A DNA stretch of 48,277 nt from Myxococcales bacterium (GTDB lineage Bacteria; Myxococcota_A; UBA796; GCA-2862545), in the NCBI GenBank assembly GCA_019634415.1, contig JAHQVJ010000144.1:1-48277 (forward strand). Direction: 5' to 3'. Position 1 is the first letter of the stretch. The number at the start of each line of letters is the position of its first letter. Positions 16,504 to 24,990 of the stretch are shown here, piece after piece. Both the position numbers and the translations under genes were made by a program. The notes beneath the pieces were generated by a model that did not search any database, had not been told where the DNA came from, and saw only the letters and a program-made list of their open reading frames with translations.

Positions 16504-17139
16504 CTACGGCGAGGGACGGGGCCCGGCGGAACGGCCGCGGTACCACGCCGTGGCGGCGGTGCGGCGGGCGTAGCTGGGCAGCACCTCGTGCAGCAACGAG
16601 TCCGAGAGGAACACCAGCATCCGGCCGCCGATGGGCTCGATGTCGCGCGATCCCGAGGGTGGGTGCACGCGCAGGCAGCCTCCGTCGCGTCGCTCCCACG
16701 CCGGATTGAGGTACACGATGGCGGTGGCCCGCCGGGCGGCGTCGCCACGGATCGCGTCGCGGTGCGGCACGTAGCGTGCGCCCTCCGCATCGTAGATGGC
16801 CAGCTGGATCTCGAGCTCCGCCAGGCCCAGCCATGCCGCCTGATTCAGCTCCTGTCGCACGCGGACGAACAACGCCCGCAAGTGGGGCAGCCCACCGTCG
16901 ATGTCTTCCTCCCAGGCGGTCCGGTCACCACGAGCCGTGGGATCGTGGCCCGCGGTGGAGGCGAGGCGAAAGCCCTGGGCGCGGTCGAGTGCATCCAGCC
17001 GGACCAGGCACTGTCGAACGGCCCCTGCCGAGAACATGTCGTCGAACTGCAGCACCTCGCCTTGCCCGAGGGCGAACACGTCGGTGTCCGAGAGGGTGAA
17101 GGGAGTGGAGTGCACCGAGACGGGTATCCCGGCGCTCAC
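16504..17139 (-). CDS. 2-oxoglutarate/Fe(II)-dependent oxygenase (prolyl-4-hydroxylase-like)
   Basis: The 211-residue protein has the double-stranded beta-helix signature. HRD in YVPHRDAI gives H126 and D128, a second His H184 sits in SDSLLHEVLPS, and R193 nearby would bind 2-oxoglutarate. GGCLRVHPP lies between, as in P4Hc-type hydroxylases. Such enzymes hydroxylate proteins or small molecules; the substrate is unknown. The start is a GTG at 17139 that overlaps the preceding stop as GTGA, showing translational coupling with the 174-residue protein, which may be its partner or substrate. A second GTG eight codons in is the alternative start. Confidence 0.85.
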   Translation of the reverse strand: MSAGIPVSVHSTPFTLSDTDVFALGQGEVLQFDDMFSAGAVRQCLVRLDALDRAQGFRLASTAGHDPTARGDRTAWEEDIDGGLPHLRALFVRVRQELNQAAWLGLAELEIQLAIYDAEGARYVPHRDAIRGDAARRATAIVYLNPAWERRDGGCLRVHPPSGSRDIEPIGGRMLVFLSDSLLHEVLPSYARRTAATAWYRGRSAGPRPSP

Positions 17140-17660
17140 CCGAGTCGTCGCTCGAGTGCGGCGCGTGGATCGGTGACGTCGAACCAGACGACCTGGCCGT
17201 CGGTGCACTCCACCCGGTCCAGGAAGCGGCCTCCTTGCTGCACGAGCTCCTGTCGTCGGAGCTCGAGCTGCTCCCAGCTCAGGTGATCGTGCTCGTCGGA
17301 GACCCGGAGCACCCGGTAGGGGCGGTCCTGCGAGCCGTCGCCCGTGCCCTTCAGACCCTTCATGCAGAGCACGGCGATGTGGCTCTCCACCTCCCGCTCC
17401 TCCTGCTGGTCGAGCTTCTTGGCGATGAACGACAGCATCATGTGTGCGCCGGGGGAGAGCAGCAGGTTCACCACGTCGCTGCGGAGCTGGGCGCGCGCCT
17501 CCAGGAGGGACTGCGGATCCTCGGACAGCGTCACGTCGAGGCCTCCGCCGTAGGGATCGTAGCGGGGATCGGCGAGCACGACGTCGCGAACGGCGAGGAA
17601 GGACTCGGGGCCGGGGTCTCCGAGATAGTCGAAGAAGGGCTGGCGAAGTCGTTCGTCCAT
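17136..17660 (-). CDS. hypothetical protein coupled to the 2OG oxygenase (174 aa)
   Basis: The 174-residue acidic, soluble protein starts MDERLRQPFFDYLGDPGPESF, with GAGGTG at the normal distance. It shows a helical central part (LLEARAQLRSDVVNLLLSP, FIAKKLDQQEEREVESH) and a C-terminal segment ending ALERRLG. No family is recognised and no catalytic motif is visible. The GTGA overlap with the oxygenase suggests stoichiometric synthesis and joint function, for example as substrate or specificity subunit; that is inference. Confidence 0.75.
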   Translation of the reverse strand: MDERLRQPFFDYLGDPGPESFLAVRDVVLADPRYDPYGGGLDVTLSEDPQSLLEARAQLRSDVVNLLLSPGAHMMLSFIAKKLDQQEEREVESHIAVLCMKGLKGTGDGSQDRPYRVLRVSDEHDHLSWEQLELRRQELVQQGGRFLDRVECTDGQVVWFDVTDPRAALERRLG

Positions 17661-17831
17661 GGCGCACCTCCGTGAAGCGTCGATGATCCCATCGTGACGG
17701 AAAATCGGTGACCCACCAAGGTGCCGGTGAGATTCTGGTCGAGTCCTGCGTTAGGTCCAAGAGGCTGGATCGTTGCCGGTAGTCGGGCTCGGTTCGGCAG
17801 ATTTCACGACATTGCAGAGGTTGGATTGAAC

Positions 17832-19385
17832 ATGGACGAGTTGTCGAAGTACGGGCGGGCCGTGGGCCTGTGGTGGTTGCTGATCGCAGGGTGCACGGGA
17901 ACTCCCAGCCCCACGGGGCCGAGCCCCACCACGCCGACGCCCACGAGCGGTACCACCGGCGACACGGGCACGGAGACGGTGGCCACCGCCGACACGGGTG
18001 TCGAGGCCGTTGTCGTGGGCTTCGTGGAGGCCTCGTCGCGGCTGCGCGTGCGTCGCGGCGAGTCGGTCGAGGTCGAGGTCACCGTGGAGCGCCTCGATGG
18101 CTACGCGGGTGCTGTGGAGGTCGAGCTGACGGGGCTCCCGTCGCGGGTCGAGGCCCCCTCGATCACGATCCCCGCAGGCGAGGACACGGGTACGGTCACC
18201 GTCGACGCCTCGATCAACGCGGTGGCGGGCGGCCCGTTCGAGGTCGTCTGGCGCGCCACGCCGATGAAGGGCGGGGCTTCAGAGGCGCCGAGCGTGCTGT
18301 GGGTCGCGGGCGCACCCGGTAGCCTCGATCTGACGTTCGGAGTGAACGGCCAGGTGAACCAGGCCACCACGACGCCACCGGATCTACAGGAGGGCGACGC
18401 GGACCTTGCCGTGGACGAGGAGGGCCGGGTGCTCGTGGTGGGGCGCGTCGGTGCGTCGACTGGGCCCGGCTACCTGCTGCGCCTGCGCAACGACGGCACG
18501 CGCGATGCGGACTTCGGCAACGACGGGCTGCTCCTGGAGTTCGGCGCGAACTCCGCCGCGCAGCGGGTGGTGGTGCGACCTGGCTCCCGGCCGCTGGTGT
18601 CGAGTTTCGTCCAGGGGGTGAAGAACCAGATCGTCACCCTGCATGCCTTCGAGGCCGACGGACGGCTCGACAAGACCTACGGCACCGATGGGCAGGTCAC
18701 CGTCGCCACGTTGCCCTTCTTGCTCACGCGCGACCTGTTGTCGCACGCACAGGGCAGCTACATGGTGCTCAACCAGGGAGTCTACGCCGTCGACGGCAGT
18801 GGCGTGCTCGATCCGAAGTTCGCGTCGTCTGGCCTTCAGTTCTCCTCGATCGGGCCAGGAGCCGTGGACACCTCGGGTAGGCTCCTCGTGGGGGCGAGCT
18901 CCGCCGCGTTCAGCTTCCAGATCGAGCGGCGTGCCCTCGATGGGACCGAGGACCTCACGTTCGGTGCCAAGGGGCTGCTCAGCATCCCCGCCACGCGCAG
19001 CTTCTCCTGGGTGCTCGCGCTCGCCGCCACCAGTGATGGAGGAGGCGTGGCCCTCGTGGACGACGGCACGCCGCAGCTGGTGCGCTTCGACGACGCGGGC
19101 CAACAGGATCTCACCTTCGGTGTGGGCGGTGCGGTGGAGCTCGACGGGTTCTGGACGCTCTTGCACGTTCAGGAGGACGGCAAGATCCTCGTGGGCGGCT
19201 CGGTCAACTCGGATGGGTTTCTCAGGCGCTACGAGGCAGACGGCACGCTGGACAAGGGCTTCGGGCCGGGTGGCGAGGTCGAGCTGGGGCTCTTCGACGA
19301 CGTGGCCCTCGATCACGCCGCCGGGCGTATCCTCGTGGAGGTGCGGAGCTCCTTCGACATCGAGCTGGTCCGTCTGTGGCAGTGA
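17832..19385 (+). CDS. lipoprotein with delta-60 repeats
   Basis: The product has 517 residues. The N-terminus has a lipoprotein signal ending LLIAGCTG, followed by a Thr/Pro/Gly/Asp-rich linker (about residues 25-60) that would space the protein from the membrane. A beta-sandwich-like region follows, and from about residue 165 there are at least six repeats of the form LDxTFGxxGxV (for example SLDLTFGVNGQV, LDKTYGTDGQV, DLTFGVGGAVEL). This is the delta-60 repeat of predicted beta-propeller surface proteins, common in Myxococcota. The start at 17832 gives the signal peptide and has AGAGG upstream. Its role is unknown, probably a surface or binding protein. Confidence 0.85.
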   Translation: MDELSKYGRAVGLWWLLIAGCTGTPSPTGPSPTTPTPTSGTTGDTGTETVATADTGVEAVVVGFVEASSRLRVRRGESVEVEVTVERLDGYAGAVEVELTGLPSRVEAPSITIPAGEDTGTVTVDASINAVAGGPFEVVWRATPMKGGASEAPSVLWVAGAPGSLDLTFGVNGQVNQATTTPPDLQEGDADLAVDEEGRVLVVGRVGASTGPGYLLRLRNDGTRDADFGNDGLLLEFGANSAAQRVVVRPGSRPLVSSFVQGVKNQIVTLHAFEADGRLDKTYGTDGQVTVATLPFLLTRDLLSHAQGSYMVLNQGVYAVDGSGVLDPKFASSGLQFSSIGPGAVDTSGRLLVGASSAAFSFQIERRALDGTEDLTFGAKGLLSIPATRSFSWVLALAATSDGGGVALVDDGTPQLVRFDDAGQQDLTFGVGGAVELDGFWTLLHVQEDGKILVGGSVNSDGFLRRYEADGTLDKGFGPGGEVELGLFDDVALDHAAGRILVEVRSSFDIELVRLWQ

Positions 19386-19391
19386 GAGGTA

Positions 19392-19414
19392 GGTTGCCGC
19401 TGTGAGCGGCTACC
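19392..19414. terminator. candidate bidirectional terminator hairpin
   Basis: GCCGCT-GTG-AGCGGC is a perfect 6-bp stem with a 3-nt loop, extended by GGT/ACC beyond one T-T mismatch. It lies exactly between the convergent ends of the delta-60 lipoprotein gene and the winged-helix ATPase gene, over the stop codon of the latter. There is no T-run on either side, so the call rests on position and symmetry. Confidence 0.5.
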
Positions 19415-20726
19415 GGTGCATGCGGAGGAAGCGCTCCAACACACCGTAGCGAATGCGGTACCCCGCACCCTCCAGTCGTAGGAGCCCCGCCCGCTCGAGC
19501 CGGTTCGCCAACAGCGGATCCAGCGGCTCGTCGGGCGCATCCATGACGCGGTGCACCGCCTGCAGCGCCTCCGGATCCTGCTGCAGCTTGCGCAGCGGCC
19601 GGCGTAGCCACGACGCGAACACGCCCATCGGCTCTGCGCAGCGCGCCAGGAGCGCGTCTGCGTCTGCGTCGGCGTGGCGCAGCTCGTCGAAGAACAGGTG
19701 CACCAGGAACGGGTGTCCGCCGATCTCGCCGCGAAGGGCCTGCAGCTGCACCTCGTCGATGGGCACGTGGGCTCGCTCGGCGAGCTGCGACACCACCGTG
19801 GGCGACAGGTCGTCGAGGTACAGCGGCGGCACCAGGCGCATCGACGACAGATCGGGGGCGTCGATGGCCACCACCGGCTCGGTGCTGGTGGCGGCGAGGA
19901 TGCGCAGCCGATCCCAGGGGGCCTGGCGCTGGGCGGACCAGGCGCGGATCCAGTCGTTGGCCAGTCGGCCGTCCTCGGGCCACCGCTCCAGCGCGTCGAG
20001 CACCAGCAACAGCCGGGCCGGCGTGGCGGGCAGCAGCACGTCGTGCAGCACGGTCGCCAGCCGCTCCTGGGGCGGGCCCGCGGTGTTCAGCTCGGCGAGG
20101 ACGTCCGCTGGCCGGAGCCCGAGCTGCGTGATCATCGAGGCCGCCACGCCCTCCCAGCGCTCCGGGTCCTCGACCACGGGGACGCGCACGATGCGGTCGG
20201 CGTCGGTGGCGTGGGTGGCGAGCAGGTGCTCGAGGAACCAGGTCTTGCCGATGCGGTGCGGCCCGATCACAAGCAGGGGAGCGCTGGGCTGGGCCAGGCG
20301 GCGCGCGGCCTCCGCCTCCAGCCTGGGACGAGCTCCGTAGCTGGCTCCCTGGTAGGCGCTGCCCGGGATCAGATCGGCGACGGCGTCGCCCCCAGCGGCT
20401 CCCGCCAAGGGCTCGAACCGGTACCCCACGCCTTGCACCGTGAGGATCAGCTCTGGTGTCGACGGATCGGCTTCGATGGCCCGACGCAGGCGGGAGACGG
20501 TGGTCTTGGCACCCTGCCACGACACCGGCATCCGGCCGGTGTGTCCCCAGACGCCGCGGTACAGCTGCTCGTGGTCCAGATCCGTGGACGGATGCGCCAC
20601 GAAGAAGCGCAGCAGCTTGCACGCCATGGTGCTCAGCTCCGTGCGCTCGTCGCCGCGCTGCACGATGCGCCGGTTCAGGTCCACCCGGCCGTTGCGGATG
20701 GGCAACAACGATCCAGCGGCGTCCAC
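19410..20726 (-). CDS. winged-helix (OmpR/PhoB-type) regulator fused to an AAA-like ATPase
   Basis: The product has 438 residues. Residues 10-105 are a Trans_reg_C winged helix (ACKLLRFFVAHP, WGHTGRMP, KTTVSRLRRAIE, VQGVGYRFEPL), with no receiver domain in front. Residues 125-438 are a P-loop ATPase with Walker A GPHRIGKT (155-162), Walker B-like LLLVLDALERW near 233 and a helical C-terminus typical of AAA-16/STAND-like proteins. It probably binds DNA in response to a signal that controls nucleotide state. The start is a GTG at 20726 with GAGGAGG upstream; the frame stays open for 709 further codons antisense to the kinase gene, which is not coding. It is divergent from the kinase-ATPase gene by 108 bp. 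Confidence 0.85.
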   Translation of the reverse strand: MDAAGSLLPIRNGRVDLNRRIVQRGDERTELSTMACKLLRFFVAHPSTDLDHEQLYRGVWGHTGRMPVSWQGAKTTVSRLRRAIEADPSTPELILTVQGVGYRFEPLAGAAGGDAVADLIPGSAYQGASYGARPRLEAEAARRLAQPSAPLLVIGPHRIGKTWFLEHLLATHATDADRIVRVPVVEDPERWEGVAASMITQLGLRPADVLAELNTAGPPQERLATVLHDVLLPATPARLLLVLDALERWPEDGRLANDWIRAWSAQRQAPWDRLRILAATSTEPVVAIDAPDLSSMRLVPPLYLDDLSPTVVSQLAERAHVPIDEVQLQALRGEIGGHPFLVHLFFDELRHADADADALLARCAEPMGVFASWLRRPLRKLQQDPEALQAVHRVMDAPDEPLDPLLANRLERAGLLRLEGAGYRIRYGVLERFLRMHR

Positions 20727-20788
20727 GGTCGGCCTCCTCGAAGCGCAACGATATGCCACCTCGCGCAACCCCGGGGCGTGCGACCTGG

Positions 20789-20802
20789 TCCTCCATGGAG
20801 GA
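20789..20802. promoter_or_regulatory. 14-bp perfect palindrome in the divergent intergenic region
   Basis: TCCTCCATGGAGGA lies between the winged-helix ATPase gene (starting at 20726) and the kinase gene (starting at 20835). Its position suits an operator for the winged-helix protein acting on both genes. The right arm also supplies GGAGG for the alternative kinase starts at 20802 and 20805, so it could instead or additionally occlude that ribosome-binding site. Confidence 0.4.
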
Positions 20803-20834
20803 TGATGTGCGCCCAGCACAGCCCACGAGGCCGC

Positions 20835-23800
20835 ATGCTCGCCCCGGGCACCATCGTCGATCGCTACCAGGTGCACGCGTGCATCGGTCGTGGCGGCTCG
20901 GCGCTGGTCTACGAGGTGGAGCACAGCCAGCTGCAGACCCGACACGCGCTGAAGGTGCCCCACGAGGCCTTCGACGCCGAGCAGCTGCTGCAGGAGGGAC
21001 GCATCCAGGCCCACCTCGACTCGGACCACGTGGTGCCCATCACCGACGTGATCCCGCTGCCGGACGGCCTCGGGCTGCTCATGCCCCTGGTGCGGGGTGG
21101 ATCCTTGGCTGATCTGCTGGCCATCCACCGCCTCAGCGAAGGAGAGGCCTCGGCGATCGCGGGGCACGTGGCCGGCGGCCTGGCCGTTGCTCACCGCGCC
21201 GGCGTGGTGCACCACGATCTGAAGCCCGCCAACGTGATGCTGCAGGAGCGGCGCGGCCGCGTGGTGGCGCGGGTCACCGACTTCGGGCTGGCGAGTCGGG
21301 TGGGGGTGCAGCCGCTGTGGGCCCAAGGCACGCCGGCCTACATGGCGCCAGAGCAGCTGCGGGGAGCGGTGGCCGACACCTCCGCGGATCTGTGGTCGCT
21401 GGGGGTGGTGCTGTTCGAGCTGCTGACGGGGCGGCTGCCGTTCCAGGCCGCGCACATCGGTGCGCTGCAGCACGCGCAGCGGCAGCTGGATCTGGCGGGC
21501 GTTCCTTCGGTGTGGCACCCGCTGCTCGGCCAGCTCCTGGCCGTCGAGCCGCAGGATCGGCCGCCGCGCGCGGAGCGGGTGGCCGAGGCGATCCGGGCGC
21601 TGGTCCGCCCTGCCGTGCTCGCGGTCACCCAGGCGCTGGGGCGTGCGGTGCTGGGATGGACCGTCGAGGAGCCGGAGCCCACGGAGGGGGGGCACCACCT
21701 CCCGGCGCCCACGGGCACGTCCTTCGTGGGGCGGGAACCGCTCATCGACGAGCTGCGAAGCGCCATGGGCGACGGGCGCCTCGTCACGCTGACGGGCCCG
21801 GGGGGCGTGGGGAAGACGCGCTTGGCCGTCGAGGCGGCGCGACGCGTGCTCGCGGAATGGCCAGGCGGAATCTGGTTCTGCGACCTCGCCGCCGCGCGCG
21901 ACCTGCCGGACGTGCAGCGGGTGGTGGCCCGAGCCATGGGGGCCGGCTCGGATCCCACCGAGTCGGACGTGCTGCCGCTGCTGCAGGGTGCCGGGCGGGC
22001 GTTGTTCTTGCTCGACACCTTCGAGCACCTGTCCGCCGACGCCGTCGAGGCCCTCGGCCGCTGGCTGCAGGGCACGCAGGACGCGTGCTTCTGGGTGACG
22101 AGTCGCCACGTGCTCCTGCTCCCTGGCGAGCGCGTGCTCGCGGTGGAGCCGCTCCCCAACGAGACCGCCAGCACCTTGTTCGTGGACCGCGCGCGTCAGG
22201 TCGACCCCACGTTTGCTCCCACCGAGCGAGACGCCGCCGCGATCGAGCAGGTGGTGTCCGGCCTCGACGGCTTGCCGCTGGCCATCGAGCTCGTGGCAGC
22301 GCGCATGCGGGCGCTCACCCCCCAGCAGGTGCTGCAGCGTCTCGCGGAGCGCTTCCGGCTGGCGCGCGGTGCCGCGGGCGCGAGCCTGTGGGACACGCTG
22401 CAGTGGAGCTGGGATCTGCTGGACGACGCTCAGCAGTCGGTGCTCGCGCAGCTGTCGGTGTTCGAGGGGGCGTTCGCGCTCGATGCGGTGGAGGCCGTGG
22501 TCGTGGTGCCGGGATCGCAGGGGGTCTTCGACGTGCTGCAGGCACTGGAGGAGCGCTCGCTGGTGCAGGCTGCGGGGGGCGGCCGGGTCCGCCTGCTGCA
22601 GTCCGTGCGCGAGTTCGCGACGACGCACCTCGGACCTGAGCGCGAGGCCGCCGAGGGGCGCCACGGGCGTCACTTCGCCGCAGCCGGAACCGAAGACGCG
22701 CTGCGGGCGCTTCCGCTGGACGCAGGCCGGTCGCTGGCCGAGCTGCAGCGCAGCTTGCCCGATCTGACCGCGGCCAGCGAGCGCGCGGTGGCGCGAGGCG
22801 ACGCCGAGGTCGCTGCGGGTGCGGCGCTGGCGGCTTGGGCGGTGATCGAGCACACGGGCCCCTTCGAGCGCGGTCTACGGGGCCTGCAGGCGGCCGTTCA
22901 GGTGCCTGGGATCGAGGCGGAGACGGCCTGGCGGGTGCGCCGTCGGCTCGCCTTCGCGCTGCAGCTGGTGGGGCAGCTGGAGGCGTCACAGGCCGAGCAC
23001 CTCGCGGTGGTGGCCACCGCTCGCGCCCAGGAGCGTGCTGCTCCGCTCGCCCAGGCGCTGGTGGGGCTGGCGGGGCTCCGCCTGGCTCAAGGTCGCGTGG
23101 AGGAGGCGCGCGACGCTGCTCAGCAGGCGCAGCCGCTGGCGGAGACGGCGGCGGATCCCGGCCTGCAGGCCGAAGCGTGCGACCGCGCGGCCCTCGCGCT
23201 GGCCCGGCTCGGGGCCGCCGCCGAGGCCCACGCGGCTTACGATCGAGCTGCGGAGCTGCACCAGCTCGCTCACAACCAGATGCGCAGCAGCTACACGCTG
23301 CTCAATCGGGGCTCCCTGCACTTCCGCAGTGGGGAGCTGGCGGAGGCGCAGGCGCTGGCGGAGCGGGCGCTGGCGGCGTTCACCGCCCTGGAGCACCGGC
23401 GCGGTCGCGCGGCGGCGCGCATCAACCTGGGCAAGGCGCTGCTCTACCAGGGAGCCGTGGACGAGGCCCTTGGGCACCTGCTGGCTGCCGTCGCGGCCCA
23501 GCGGCAGCTCGGCAGGCCGTCGCTGGAGGGCGTGGCGCTGCGCTTCGCGGCGGAGGCCCACGGACGCCGGCTCGAGGTGGAGGGGGCCGAGCGCTGCTAC
23601 GAGCAGGCGGTGACCGCCCAGCAGCGGGCCGGGCAGCATCGCCTCGAGGCCGAGGCTCGCTGCGCCTGGGGCGCCTGGATGCGGGTGCAGGGGCGCCACG
23701 CGCGGGCGCGCACGCAGCTCGATCGCGCGCTGGCGCTCGCCCCGCGCAGCACCCAGGTGCTGCGGGAGCGTGGGGCGCTCGCTCGGGAGCTGGGGGAGCT

Positions 23801-24248
23801 GGAGGCCGCTGACGTGTGGCTGCAGGAGGCCCTCGAGCGGGCTCGCGGCAGCGGGGTGGCGTGGACGCTGGGGCTGGCGCACCACGAGCTGGGCCTGCTG
23901 CACCAGGTGCGCGGCAACACCGCAGCGGCGGAGGCGTCGCTGCTGGAGGCGCAGCGGCTGCATCGCGAGGCAGGAAACGCGCGCGGGAGCGCGGTGTCGC
24001 TGGGGGCGTGGGGCGCGCTCGCGCGGGACGTCTCGCGCCTGCTCGAGGCGGCTCGGCAGCTGCGTGCGGTGTCCGATCCCGCCAGCCTCGCCCAGGTGCT
24101 GTGCGGGATCGCTCGCTGGGCGTCCGACGACGATGCTCTGCAGGAAGCGCGCGCCCTGGCGAAGCGTCTGCGCGTCGCGCCGGCGTCCGTCTTGGCTCGG
24201 GCGCTTCACGCCGCGAGCGCTGAACCCCCCTCTCGGAGGACGACATGA
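20835..24248 (+). CDS. Ser/Thr protein kinase-ATPase-TPR signalling protein
   Basis: The product has 1137 residues. Residues 10-255 are a eukaryotic-like kinase: glycine loop IGRGGSA, catalytic K40 (ALKV), catalytic loop VVHHDLKPANV with D128 and N133, DFG at 149-151, and APE at 171-173. The usual HRD Arg is His (HHD), so it belongs outside the RD class. Residues 295-600 are a STAND/LuxR-like NTPase with FVGRE, Walker A GPGGVGKT (321-328), Walker B FLLDTFE and a GLPLAIELVAARM motif. From about 660 to the end is a TPR superhelix. This is the PknK/MalT-like layout of signal integrators. The start at 20835 has GAGG upstream; 20802 or 20805 would add up to 11 residues. Its stop overlaps the next gene as ATGA. 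Confidence 0.88.
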   Translation: MLAPGTIVDRYQVHACIGRGGSALVYEVEHSQLQTRHALKVPHEAFDAEQLLQEGRIQAHLDSDHVVPITDVIPLPDGLGLLMPLVRGGSLADLLAIHRLSEGEASAIAGHVAGGLAVAHRAGVVHHDLKPANVMLQERRGRVVARVTDFGLASRVGVQPLWAQGTPAYMAPEQLRGAVADTSADLWSLGVVLFELLTGRLPFQAAHIGALQHAQRQLDLAGVPSVWHPLLGQLLAVEPQDRPPRAERVAEAIRALVRPAVLAVTQALGRAVLGWTVEEPEPTEGGHHLPAPTGTSFVGREPLIDELRSAMGDGRLVTLTGPGGVGKTRLAVEAARRVLAEWPGGIWFCDLAAARDLPDVQRVVARAMGAGSDPTESDVLPLLQGAGRALFLLDTFEHLSADAVEALGRWLQGTQDACFWVTSRHVLLLPGERVLAVEPLPNETASTLFVDRARQVDPTFAPTERDAAAIEQVVSGLDGLPLAIELVAARMRALTPQQVLQRLAERFRLARGAAGASLWDTLQWSWDLLDDAQQSVLAQLSVFEGAFALDAVEAVVVVPGSQGVFDVLQALEERSLVQAAGGGRVRLLQSVREFATTHLGPEREAAEGRHGRHFAAAGTEDALRALPLDAGRSLAELQRSLPDLTAASERAVARGDAEVAAGAALAAWAVIEHTGPFERGLRGLQAAVQVPGIEAETAWRVRRRLAFALQLVGQLEASQAEHLAVVATARAQERAAPLAQALVGLAGLRLAQGRVEEARDAAQQAQPLAETAADPGLQAEACDRAALALARLGAAAEAHAAYDRAAELHQLAHNQMRSSYTLLNRGSLHFRSGELAEAQALAERALAAFTALEHRRGRAAARINLGKALLYQGAVDEALGHLLAAVAAQRQLGRPSLEGVALRFAAEAHGRRLEVEGAERCYEQAVTAQQRAGQHRLEAEARCAWGAWMRVQGRHARARTQLDRALALAPRSTQVLRERGALARELGELEAADVWLQEALERARGSGVAWTLGLAHHELGLLHQVRGNTAAAEASLLEAQRLHREAGNARGSAVSLGAWGALARDVSRLLEAARQLRAVSDPASLAQVLCGIARWASDDDALQEARALAKRLRVAPASVLARALHAASAEPPSRRTT

Positions 24249-24928
24249 GGTGGCTGATCCTGGTGAGCGTGGCGTGCAACCCCGTCAGCTCGCTGCGCGT
24301 CGGCGAGGCGACCCGGGACGGCTTGGTCCGCACCGAGGTGGAGAGCGGCCTGGTGCATCGAGCGCGCGAGCACCACGGCGACGACGCAGGGCGTACCGAC
24401 GGACTCGTGGACGTGTGGATCGACGGCGTGGAGTCCGGGAGGCTCGATCACCAGGGCGTGCTGACGCTCGTGCTGGGGGAGGGGGAGCACGAGCTCGAGG
24501 TGGTGGACGTGGGAACGGGGGAGTCCCTGTTGGTCGAGCGGTTCGACGTGGTCGAGGGGTCCATCGCCCACCCCGAGCTGTGCCCGCCGGCCTTCGCGCT
24601 GCGCAACGACGGTCGGGGCCCGGTGCAGCTCGAGGTCACCCCCGACGGTGGGTCCGTCGCCACCCACACCATCGAGCCGGGACCGGTGGCCCGCGGGGTG
24701 GTGCTGCCCGATCGTCCCGCAGGCCCCACCTCGTTCTCCGTGGACACCGTGCCCACCAGCTCGGGCGGATCGCCCCTGCCGGTGCAAGTCAACGACGTGT
24801 GGGTCTGTAGCGTGGGCCGGACAGGCAGCTTGGTGTGGCGCGACACCCAGAGCGGCCCTGGCTGTGTGCTCCGCACCGCCGGGCGACTGGAGGACTGCGG
24901 GGGCGAGCTCGGCTTCCGCGTGCCGTAG
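24245..24928 (+). CDS. putative lipoprotein coupled to the kinase gene (227 aa)
   Basis: The short signal MRWLILVSVACNP has a lipobox-like LVSVAC. The remainder is mostly beta and acidic: residues 53-100 look like an Ig/PEGA-like sandwich (VDVWIDGVESGRLDHQGVLTLVLGEGEHELEVVD), with four Cys further on. The ATG overlaps the kinase stop as ATGA, indicating one operon, so the exported protein may act in the pathway the kinase controls. No function is assigned. Confidence 0.72.
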   Translation: MRWLILVSVACNPVSSLRVGEATRDGLVRTEVESGLVHRAREHHGDDAGRTDGLVDVWIDGVESGRLDHQGVLTLVLGEGEHELEVVDVGTGESLLVERFDVVEGSIAHPELCPPAFALRNDGRGPVQLEVTPDGGSVATHTIEPGPVARGVVLPDRPAGPTSFSVDTVPTSSGGSPLPVQVNDVWVCSVGRTGSLVWRDTQSGPGCVLRTAGRLEDCGGELGFRVP

Positions 24929-24990
24929 TCCCATCCCGTGGGTCGGTCGTGTACCCGAGTGCGAGCCGTCTTCGGGTTAGACGGGGCGCG

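Noticed and set aside
20727..22853. Upstream extension of the winged-helix ATPase by 709 codons
   Set aside because: It runs antisense through the kinase gene. The real GTG start at 20726 has a strong GAGGAGG and the winged helix begins right after it.
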